From assembly GCF_000003815.2 (NCBI RefSeq), contig NC_049990.1, positions 17,376,532 through 17,440,531 on the forward strand: a stretch of 64,000 nt of DNA, in the 5' to 3' direction. The first letter of the stretch is position 1; each line of letters starts with the position of its first letter. A program made the translations under genes and the position numbers. Positions 12,901 to 24,900 of this stretch are shown piece after piece. Under the pieces are notes generated by a model. That model made no database searches and was not told where the DNA came from. It worked only from the letters and a program-made list of their open reading frames with translations. Source of the stretch: Branchiostoma floridae. Lineage: Eukaryota > Chordata > Leptocardii > Amphioxiformes > Branchiostomatidae.

Positions 12901-15900
12901 CTTTTTCATATTGGCATTTATCACCAAAGTAGCCATGAGGACACACACAGTCAACTGCATTCACTGTGTAAGAGAGGTGCCAGTAGTAGAGAGATGGGTT
13001 AATTCAGAGAAGAATGTTGTTGCTGCTTTATTCTGAAGTAATTCATGCAATAATCTGTTTCTTATTTAGCCACACAGTAACTGTTGTGTTAGTAAATGAT
13101 CAACAACATTCCTTTTATCAAGAAAGTTTTTTTTTTACCCATGTTAAAATTGGATGAAATGACAATACACTTATAAGACTGTATACTACATGCATGGCAC
13201 TGATTAGCACACGTTGAATAATGGCAATGATTAAATTTAAAGTTTGTCTGTATGTAGATTTCTAGAATAGCAACAGGCATATCCTGTTCAATTTTAAAAG
13301 ACTGCAATGGGCAGAAAAATCCCCTTGCATGACTCCAATAATACAAGAACATCCAAAAGATGTACTTGATTGTATACAATAACTGCCAGTCTAAGCTCAG
13401 ATAGTTTCACAGTGGACCTGAAATGCAACGAACCAAGGAAGCAATCACGACCTAAGTCATTTTACTTACCCCTGTCTAGGCAAGTAGCATTAAAGCCACA
13501 CGGATTTGTAGAGCAATCATCGATATCAGTTTCACACAAGACACCTGTGAAGCCAGGTCGACATGTGCATGTGTAGGAGTCTTTCCCATCAACACAAGTG
13601 GCCCAATTCAAACACGGATTGCTCTGACAGTCATCTATGTCTGAAAGGAACAATATAGTTTGCACAATCTCAATTTTTCGGACATATCTTCAAGAGATCT
13701 TTCTAATGACATCTGAAATTTGAAAAGGAAAACGGACTTCAGAAAATACCTTTCCATTTCATCACATATGTAAAAGTGTGTTAAGCTAATATATACACTT
13801 CCTTTATTTAGTCTTTACTTGCCTGTCTAAGTGTCTTTATTTCATATTCAGTTACCATAATACCAAAAAGAGTCTTTGAAGACTTGGATAAGTAAACTTA
13901 ATCGTCTTAAATAAAGGATGTAACGTTAACAAACTGTTAACTATTCCAATGACTAAACCAATATATCAAATGAATTATCAGGTTATGCAATGTATCCCTA
14001 GGATTGCTGAAAGTGATATCCTCAGTTCTATTTCATTTCAAACACTATTTTCAGGGCAAAAAGGGTTCATTCCTTACCAACACATTGTACAGCAGATGTG
14101 GCACCAATGGTGACAGTAGATTGCGTCCCAGGACACTTAATGCAGTTCTTCTTCCTTTTGTCTGGCTGATATGTTCCCTTTGGGCAAGGCTTACATGGCT
14201 CAACACCAGAAGCAGAAAAGGATCCAGCTGCACAGACCACTGCAATGGCAATGATAAGATGTATACTAAAAGTAGTTTCTATGACAATATGGATTAAATC
14301 TATCCCATACTTGTGTCATTAGTTTTACAAAAGAATATGGACATGCTTGTGTGCATTTATAGAGGGCGTGTAAATAAGAAAGTCCATGTGCGATGCATGA
14401 AGGTGACTGTACAACATAGATAATTCATCATTTATGTGCGAAATAGTCTATGTATACCAGTCATCAGTCAAAATTAGTTCTTTTTTTTCTAATTGATATT
14501 TTAGTGAACTGTACATGATACGGAATAAAGGAATTACTTTGACAGCTGTCTTGTGAAGTAGCACCGGGAGAAAATGTTGTCGTGTGTTGTGGGCATGGTT
14601 GACATGTTTGCTGACGGGGATATGACTGATAGGACCCCTTTGGACATTCTTTGCATGCAGCAAGACCTGTTGTTGAGTATGTTCCTGGTTTGCAGATTTC
14701 TGAAAGAATAAAACGTTTTACATGAAACTCAGTAAATTAAATTAGAAACCGATTGCCTCTTGAGATTTTTTATAAATAACTCTGCAAGATCGCAACGAAC
14801 TATATTTCGCTCCTTCCATCCTCCACCAAAAAATGGTGCTACATTGACAATTACTAAAATACACTTAATTGAAGGCCTATGTGTAACAATTAAAAGATTC
14901 CAGAGATGCCTTCCCAATTATTTTCTAATACTACAACAAATGCAGCCACTTGAGCTACGGACAAATATAGAAAAACATTATACCACGCTGATGGATGAGC
15001 CTTCTTTTTCATCTAATTATGGATTTGAAATTTAAAAAAAAACTTTGATATCTAGCATCCACTAGTTTTATTTTAGTTCTTTTGTTTTGAGTTGGTCTCT
15101 TGTGGACTGCGGCTCATTACCGCACCTGACTGTGAGGAAAAGTAGCCCCTGTGCATTAGGGTATAAATGCTTTACTTTCTTCTTGTTGCAATTACTCATT
15201 CTCATATGTTTTGCTATCACGCTTTAGTTTTTGAAAGTTATTCTCACACCCAAATAGAAATTTTCAGCAATTACTATTGAGGACAAATATTTTCGTGTAC
15301 ATTAAGGCATTACATCAATTCATATCCTGCACATGTAAGCTGTATTCATTTGTAAGATGAGTCACACAGAGTTGACCTGTGAGTTTTCACATGTTTGAAA
15401 CTGCCATTCATAATTTAACACAATGTTACATGTAAGTTACCTTTACACTCTGTGTAGTTGGTTGCGTGGTTACCCACAGTCCAGTATCCCACATCACAAG
15501 ATTTACACTCAAGCTGAGCTTCCTCGTCTTGGTAAGAGCCGGGTAGACAGAGATCACATTCACCAGTTGAAACATTGTAGAAACTTCCCAGCGCACAGTT
15601 GACTGTAAAAGAAACATATTATTGCTACTACGGGTTAAAAACAGACTGTAGATGGTCGAGTATAAAACTTCTTCACTAAAATAAACCAAATTACTGTAAG
15701 TTTCACACACCTTAATATTATCAGTTGAAAGGCAGACATATTTTTAAAATGAATATTTGGCAGTTTCGTGTGTCACTTTATCCATTTTGTAAATTCACTT
15801 CACAACATAAACTCACTGCACAGATCTCTCGTTCCAACAGTCCTCAGGAAGGTTCCATTTGCACACACTGGCTTTGTTTCCTCAGCATGGAAGAACTCTG

Positions 15901-18900
15901 TATCAGGGGCGATGATGGTGTTGTCAAGGTTGATCTGCAGACTGCCCAGATGTGTTTCTCGTTCAACAGACAGTGCAATTTCTTCAATGGTGTTCTTGAT
16001 GTGATTGTAGTTTTGAAGGCCTAGGTCGTCATCCTAAGTGATTGGCGGATTCAAACATGGAATTTAGAAGGAAATTATCTTGTAGAAGTGAGAATAGAGG
16101 ATTGACAACTCTACTTCATATTGGTACATTCAAAAACTGCCATCTATATGTTTTAACTGGAATATGTGCAAGACACTATGTATCATAATTACTTTTTGCA
16201 AAGGCATAGCCTATTTATGACATTACTTTGATTTATGAGCTGAGTTTGCGTTAGGAATTCATAATATACAGCAATAAAAATATACTAAGGTGAATTTCTC
16301 ACTAATTTCTCATAATGTACATGCTCTAGTAATTGCCCTCACCAAGACAGTATATCAAATTTATTTTCAAAATGTCATCATTATCGTATTGGTAATGCCG
16401 AAGAGAATTGTGCATGAATTCAGCTATCTTGTTTTTCCCAACTTACATCAGTTTTGTTTAAGACTTGCACCGCCACATTGTAGCTAATCCTTGCCACTTG
16501 GTTGAACCCCCTACTCAGAAGGTCACGCTTATGCCTTGTTATTGTGTCATTTACTTCACCACAGTAGACCACAACATTTTCCACAAGGCAAGCATCGTTC
16601 CCATGAGCGTCCATACAAGCTCCCAGCATGCCGAATATTGAACCTTGTAGGATTTGCAGGAACTGCTCCTTGATTTGGAGTTGTGTAGTATTGTCGTGGC
16701 AGTTACCCACAAAATACTGTGATTCCAAACCTTTGTTCACTTCATTTGGATCCCGTCGCTCTGTATAACAATAAAACCCAATCATATATCATTGTCAACT
16801 TATATTATCCCATGTGCAATAAAGGACAATTAATAATTGAGAATGAGAAATAAGAAAATTGTGTGGCGTATGGTAACGTTAGCACAAGTTTCAACATACC
16901 CGAGCAGTCTGGCCAGGGAAGTGAGTAGCCAGGTGGGAATGTACTCCAGTCTCCTGATGCACCACAGACATAGAGTTGAGCTGGGCTTGTTGCGAACTCG
17001 TACAGATGGTTACAAAGTATGGTGCAGAATTGCCCATATAGCCATGTGTCACATGCTGTAGCTCCGTTTACAGGAGGTCGATAGTACTCACACCTATGGG
17101 CTGAATCAACAACATGAAATGAATTCATTGGAAGCCACAGTTCTGTTTGTTCTTATAGTTATAATTTATCTTTGGTTACGTTTCTCAATAAATGCATTTG
17201 GGTCCCTCTATTTCAGATTGACCAGTAGAGACGAGTTTTTCCCAAAATAGATTCAAACTAGAAAGGTAATATTTGCAAGCAAATACAGAATGTTACCTTC
17301 ACATGGTTTAGTCTAGCATTTCTACCTGGAAGGGTAAACTGATTAAGTTGCAGATGTTGACACAGGATAAGTCAAGACATGCAAGAAGGTACAAATAAAT
17401 TTTGATGATTTTTTTATCTGTAACGTTATCTTGAATAATGAACACAACGTCCAATATTGTTCCAAACAGGGTTTCTCATCATCATCTCATCACAGCCCCA
17501 TAGCTACAAGCCACAGGGGCAGTCTGTCTGTCCAAAAAGGTTATCCATTTCTGACGGTCGTCAACAGGGTTTACTCGACGACATTTAGCGTGTCGTCTGC
17601 GGGAGCGTCAAGGCCTATGAATTTTTTCGGCTTGGGGAGGTCCAGGGAGAAATTTCTTGGCTTGCGGAGAGAGAGCCATTGGAAAAAAAAAACTGGCTTC
17701 CTTCAACAATATGTATTCAAATGTTAAAAAAAAAATAAAGCTTTGAATCACTTGGGAAATTCATAGTCTCTGTCTCTGACTTGGTGCAGAACGCGAGCCG
17801 CGAAGTTCAGTTGATAACATAAGAATAAGTTTAATTTTGCGCTTTCCGTCATTGTTGACGAACAAACTCGGCGCGTAAGTATAGACAAATTTTGCAAAAA
17901 ATCTCTAAAAAATCAGCGGATGTTTGCGGACGGTGCTGACTTTGATGATAATTCCTAACGCGCGCCGGCGGCGAGAGAGAAGCGAGAAGCGACTGGTCGA
18001 ACCCAGTCGGTGCCGCGCCCCTCCCCCTAATGTTCTGGTCAGTCGCATCGTGCTAGCGCCGATGTTTTTGTTGTCATTTTCCCGGCCCCGATTAACTGTC
18101 AGTTGTTGCTACCATAGAAGTAAAAAAAATCGAACAATATGTGAAATTAAATAAGGTACTTTCAAGATAGTCTCCGGTAAGCCGATCGGACCTCATATGC
18201 TTGCGCTCTATACGGGGGCGGGGCCCTACATGAAACGTGACAAATAGGTGTGCTTTTGATTCTTTAATTGACTGCTTATAAAATATGGACCGAATCTACC
18301 GGTGTCATCATGTTGCACCAAATTTGGGCTGACCGTCTATGAAAATCAAGATGTCGAAGATATTTCCCAAAAGGTAGGCAGAGATTTGTTGATGTTGGCG
18401 GTGTTGTTTTTTTCGTAATGATTTTCTTAGTCGGACCATCGCACTGCATGAAAAGTCGTATTTACCGAAACGGTAAATGTGATGTAAAGCCTGGTAAAGG
18501 TTACATTTACCGGTAATTTACCGGTCATTTACCCGTCGGTAAATGTGCAGATTTACCCGGCATTTACCCTACATGGTAAGTCCGGTAATGGTTGCCTAAA
18601 TTTACCACATTTACCCGGTTCATGTAAAGGCGTGTTTACCGAGATTTACCATTCGCGGTATAAGTCACAGTTACTGTCATTTACCCATCTTTACCGTGCG
18701 TATATAGTTGCATTTACCGGGATTTACCACTCACGTTAAATATCATTTACCGGCCTTTACCGTGGATATATATAGATGCATTTACCGGGATTTACCACTC
18801 GCGTTATATCTCATACTTATTGGCATTTACCCATTTGTAACATCTACCTGGAAGTTCACAAACCACATTGTATGACACCCTAAATTACCCACATTTATTC

Positions 18901-21900
18901 ACAACTATGAATCAGAAGGACATGATTTTGATAAAATACAGCAAAATTTAATAGATAAACATAGCAACAGTTTAGTTACATTTTCTGAAGGGTACTAGTA
19001 TACACTGCAAATAAAATGTATAGTTTTATCAGCTACCACCTACTCTGTACATGTATTAACACACATAAACCACACAATATAAACATATTTGTCTTGGTAA
19101 ATTATACATACAAGAATAGTCTTTTATATACAGTAAATACAAGTAGTAGCATGCTCTGTGCAAAATCCTGACTTTGTTGTCAATGATAATATCATGTCAC
19201 CTATGAAAGTATGATTGTATAATGAAAGCTTGAGAAGTGCAAAGAAACAGTAGCATCACAAGGAAAACTGACCTGCAATGACATATAAGACTTGTAGTGC
19301 AACATTCAGTGTGGCCTGCAATGTTTCACCATTCAATAGGCAGCATCATGTAACTACTACATATCATCCAATCAATGATTTATCATTTAAAACTTAGAAA
19401 TATGTAGGTCAACATTTAGTGGGGCCCATGCTGTTTTACACTTTGTCAACATGATCAGTGTCATGTACTGAAAATGCATCTAAGTTCACAGTGAGTAGGA
19501 AGGTAATCGCTATGAGTTTGTGGTTAAGTAACAGTCACATATGTATCCGGGTCTTAGACAAGAAGGTACTAGTATGCGCGCATGCAGTTGTTCGCAGCAA
19601 TTTTTGCAACATTTCTTACTATCTGCTACGTGTTTATTCAAGTAATGCTTTATCATTATTTGATTTAAAAACAGATGATATCTGTATGTTACATGTACAT
19701 TAATGTCAATCTATACATTCTAAACACATGTCAAATGCAAAAATCAACTTGTAGCTGCATAAACATACTATACTTAACATACAATCGCATAATTCCACCA
19801 GGTGCCATTATACCACCACCTCATAAAACAATGTCATAGAGGCCTTCTGAAGATTGTCTTCAACACCTAAATATCGGAATTGTATTACATTTAGGATATA
19901 TAACATTCAGTGTTCAAGACAATTTTGGGAAGACCTGTATACTAACGCTTTTTTGAGGTGGCGGTATTATGGCATCTGGTGGAATTATGATAGTCAATGT
20001 TATTTGAACACCTACATGTATGGTGCAACAGATTGTATGCTATGGAACTGCTTGTGCGTGTAATAAAAAGAACTCCCTATTCCAATATACATCTGAGACC
20101 ACTGCTGTCATGGCCTCAGTGTAAGCTTCTCCCTCAGTGCCTACATGTTGGACTTCTTGGTGTGGGTTTGGAGTCCTTGTAATGAACCATTTCCTGTATA
20201 ACAAAACCACCAAAGTACCATTGAACATACATTTACTTTGAAATCTGCCCTAAGAAGTTTGAACAAACTAATAGAGGAAACGAAATAATATGCTCAAGAA
20301 ATATCATGTCACACTGGTAACTAGAACAGCCGTGCCTCGTCCCAACAGATGATCACACAACGGGTAACAACAAACAAGAGAATATGGAGATTCACGATGG
20401 CGGCCTGCCTCAGTATACACTGACTGTGCTACTGGTGATCCTGAATATACAGGACTGTAGTCTTACCTGTAGCAGTACTTCAGCAACAGAGCCTCTGACA
20501 GTTGCTTGCTTTGTTCCCAGCCATCCTTCTCACAACCTGTGCTGCACTTTTAAAGGAAGTCTCCACTGTTGGTGTACTGGAATTGAGATATGTGTATTAC
20601 AGTATAAACAATGACAAAGTTGCTTCTGGGCATCCTCAAATATATTCTACCTGAAATATTGACCAAACAACTGTAACTGAATACTAATATACACACCCGA
20701 AAGACGACATTTTAATGAATAATCATTTATCAATCGATTCAATGCTCATTCTAATTTCTAGCTCATCAATAATGAGTGTCACTTTGAAACTTTTGTTGGA
20801 CAAGTAAATACTTGTGGAATCTTGTCACTACTTGCTCCCCCTGCAGTAATGCAGTGAAATTTATTTCTTCAGCATTTGCTGTTGCATATAAACCTGACGT
20901 GAATGTCAGTTGACAATAATTTGTACTTACCGAAAGACCACGGTGACCTTCTAAAAATGGTGGAGGGGAGGGGGGCGATCTGTTCCGACAAAACTTGCTG
21001 CGGTCGGTAACTACCAATCCCCGCGCATTTTGAGCTTACACTGCATTCCCTTTGACTCTCAGCCCCTCCTGGGTTGATGAGCAGACAATGGTGGGGCCAT
21101 GTTTCACGAGAAGCGATATACGACGCCTCATTTATGCCGAACCAACAAGGAGTAACGGCTTTCCCCTCCATTTTCAAAATTCTGGAGGGTCACTTAGTGC
21201 GCATGAGTGTCCCTGGCCAATCAAACGGTCGCGATTGCGGACGTTGACCTGGGGGTCAGGGATTTGACCTGTTCTTCTTGCTATTTCAGAGGCTGATCTG
21301 ATCAGATTCTCATCATTCTGTTTTCACTTGTTTTCACCTTGTCCCTTTACTTCAATTGACTATCTTTCTAGGAGTACTAGTCTTTTGTCTTAGATCAAAA
21401 CATGTCAAACATGTGAACTTTGTTATAACCGTTATATATCATAGAATTTGTCTATGGATAAATACATATTCGAAGACGATATTCGGTGTCCTTATGTGGG
21501 GTTCTTATGTGGGGTTCTTATGTGGGGTTCTTATGTGGGGTTCTTATGTGGGGTTCTTATGTGGGGTCCTTATGTGGGGTCCTTATGTGGGGTCCTTATG
21601 TGGGGTCCTTATCTGGGGTTCTTATGTGGGGTCCTTATGTGGGGTTCTTATGTGGGGTCCTTATGTGGGGTTCTTATGTGGGGTCCTTATGTGGGGTTCT
21701 TATGTGGGGTTCTTATGTGGGGTCCTTATGTGCGGTTCTTATGTGGGGTCCTTATGTGGGGTCCTTATCTGGGGTTCTTATGTGGGGTCCTTATGTGGGG
21801 TCCTTATGTGGGGTTCTTATGTGGGGTCCTTATGTGGGGTTCTTATGTGGGGTCCTTATGTGGGGTTCTTATGTGGGGTCCTTATGTGGGGTTCTTATGT

Positions 21901-24900
21901 GGGGTCCTTATGTGGGGTTCTTATGTGGGGTTCTTATGTGGGGTCCTTATGTGGGGTCCTTATGTGGGGTCCTTATGTGGGGTTCTAATGTGAGGTTCTT
22001 ATGTGGGGTCCTTATCCAAGGTTAAGCTAATTCTTATCCACGCTGTTATTCAAGGTCACTGACAGACACTCTGGGCTAGGGGAGCTTATACAGGAGGTCA
22101 TGGGTACATAGCTAAGGGCTTAATATCTCAGAATGGGGAGGAGTCTTTTATAACTTATATGCTGTAGACTGATACTGATATTTACCTAATATTTACACAT
22201 ATTTACCGGGTAAATTTTAGGTATTTGTCGGTAAATGTTGGGTATCACATTTACCAGTAATTTACAAATCCATGGTAAGTTTGGTAAATCCGAGATTTCA
22301 TGCAGTGTCGCAAACAGTGCATTCAGTCCCTTTCCCCGTGAAAACATCAGCTAGATTGTGCTAGATACAGCCTCACATGAGACAAGAAGTACATACAGTC
22401 ACAATTTTATTGTCAAATATTATAGAATTGAATTCTCGTTTCTATCTACTTGAATTAGACTAACTTCTGAAGAGAGCAAAATTAAAACAAGCGTACCAAG
22501 TTACGGCACACTGCGTAGCACAAAATCGGAAGGTACAGTCACAGCTTGAAACGTCTCACAGAGTTTCCCGCTTGTACAACGCAGCGCAAAGGGTTCTCCT
22601 CAGCATGCTCAGTCACACTTTTACGTTTTCTATGAACCATATACCCAGTGTGAAATCGAATGTTACACATATCCTGTTTATGTCGCAGTAAGAGCGCAGC
22701 GCGATCGCCGTCTAGTGGAAATTTCGAAAGGGGGCCTTACCAACTACTGTAAATCGCACAAATTCACAGAAACAGCTGATTAGCGTAATCGCTAAAATTG
22801 CCACAAATCTATTATATTCGTTCACGTCCCGCAGTTGCCGGACACTCTCAGAGCAGAAATTGATATGGCTACCCCTGCACACTGCAAGTGATCTTCACAG
22901 TACGCAGCACATCTCCGCTATGCTTCCTGTCACAGTCAATCTGTGTAAATTCATTCATATTTTGAACGGCCCAATCATTTTTTCAGAGCCCGCAATTCAT
23001 ATTTCATAAATTTCTTTTATTTTTAGCAAACAATTTTGATTTACGTTTGATGTACGTAGTTTGTTTATGCCCTCATTATCAATACGTGCCGCAGTCGGTA
23101 CACTTCAAACCCGTCCGCCTGTCAATCATGCAAACTTCAAGGGGTTAGCTAGGTTTCTGCTACACTTAACTTTCGCGTTGGCTTATGCTGATTTGTGCCT
23201 GGGGATTTGTGCTGTGCCGGCCACTCCCACCGTGTATAAAGCTGTAAGTAGATTTATTGTAATTCACCCAGACTTCGTTTCCGTGCTCCACTTGCTTGCT
23301 GGGGACCAACGCAGCGCTGTGGTAACTTACATGATAAACAACAAGGTGAACGGAATGGCCGTGACCTAACATGGGGAGGGCGTTCCACGCTGCAGTTAAT
23401 CGTGTTTGTTCAGGTCAGTTTAATAGCGAAATAAACTCATCAAGTCCATCGTTTGTGTTTCACATACCTTTATGTCTCAGGCGTAAAACTTTGAGTTTGC
23501 ATGACGATCGTTATGCATGTTTTTTTATGTAACAGCCGGCAACACGCAGTGACCTTGCGTCTAACGTAGTCATGTGTTGTTTTTTTGCTCAAATGTTCTT
23601 GTTGACTCAAAAATCGGTTAACTACAACCGTGACACCAATCCGTGTTTCATTTAGACGACAGCTCTATGTATGAACTTGAAAAACGAACAGGTCTCGCTA
23701 CATTTTTATGATTAACGTTATATGCCAGTTACTTATCATGTTACTTTACGTTTGATGTACGTAGTTTGTTTATGCCCTCATTATCAATACGTGCCGCAGT
23801 CGGTACACTTCAAACCCGTCCGCCTGTCAATCATGCAAACTTCAAGGGGTTAGCTAGGTTTCTGCTACACTTAACTTTCGCGTTGGCTTATGCTGATTTG
23901 TGCCTGGGGATTTGTGCTGTGCCGGCCACTCCCACCGTGTATAAAGCTGTAAGTAGATTTATTGTAATTCACCCAGACTTCGTTTCCGTGCTCCACTTGC
24001 TTGCTGGGGACCAACGCAGCGCTGTGGTAACTTACTTACATGATAAACAACAAGGTGAACGGAATGGCCGTGACCTAACATGGGGAGGGCGTTCCACGCT
24101 GCAGTTAATCGTGTTTGTTCAGGTCAGTTTAATAGCGAAATAAACTCATCAAGTCCATCGTTTGTGTTTCACATACCTTTATGTCTCAGGCGTAAAACTT
24201 TGAGTTTGCATGACGATCGTTATGCATGTTTTTTTTATGTAACAGCCGGCAACACGCAGTGACCTTGCGTCTAACGTAGTCATGTGTTGTTTTTTTGCTC
24301 AAATGTTCTTGTTGACTCAAAAATCGGTTAACTACAACCGTGACACCAATCCGTGTTTCATTTAGACGACAGCTCTATGTATGAACTTGAAAAACGAACA
24401 GGTCTCGCTACATTTTTATGATTAACGTTATATGCCAGTTACTTATCATGTCAGGAGACATCCAAAGATATCACCACATACACGTAACGTTACCACAGTT
24501 GTCGGCCTGTCTGAGAAAATTGCAGTAGTGCTCTGAATGCGTTTGTTCACCAAATCATCGCGTGTGTACGCACGAGTGCTCACGTACTACACATCGTGTG
24601 TGTTCTCGATTCTACGTAACTCAAACACAACATAGAATCCGAACAATGTTTGGATGGCTCAGAGTTAAACTGACTTGTGAAGGTAGCAAAACCTTTAGCT
24701 TAAACAAAATCAAGAAAACTATCGAAACAAATGCTTAGATTTGACTCGATATAGACCTTAACCGAGACACATTATACTTTGGGGGCATTAAATTTCATTC
24801 TGCCTGCCCTCAATTTCATTCTACCTTCCTTGAAGTTGATATACTAGTATGCAAAAGGTGCCGATATTCGGCCAAATAAAGTCAAAGCTCTGTGAATTTC

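Larger units (their letters stand above)
18442..22307. mobile_element. CACTA/EnSpm-like non-autonomous DNA transposon 1
   Basis: The ends are CACTGCATGAAA (18442-18453) and its reverse complement (22296-22307); aligned over 30 bases the two ends match at about 26. The element is flanked by TCG on both sides (18439-18441 and 22308-22310), a 3-bp target duplication. CACTR ends, 3-bp duplication and repeated subterminal words are the diagnostic set for CACTA/EnSpm (CMC) elements. Subterminal arrays of TTTACC/GGTAAA words occupy 18457-18840 and about 22175-22290. The interior has no recognisable transposase and contains a 13-bp minisatellite, so it would need a transposase in trans. Confidence 0.82.

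Noticed and set aside
18490-18840. CRISPR-like array, because of the regularly repeated TTTACCGG words
   Set aside because: Spacing is irregular, both orientations are mixed, spacers are not unique and the host is an animal; it is a transposon subterminal array.
20040-20614. Transposase remnant inside element 1
   Set aside because: Frames of 60-76 codons on both strands look mildly protein-like, but no DDE or TNP motif could be identified.
21356-22025. Three long plus-strand open frames of 179-210 codons
   Set aside because: They are three frames of one 13-bp minisatellite; all are stop-free by arithmetic, with no start context or domain.
23061-24143. 102- and 125-codon open frames in the duplicated segment
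   Set aside because: The C-terminus changes completely with a 4-base insertion between otherwise identical copies; no family recognised.
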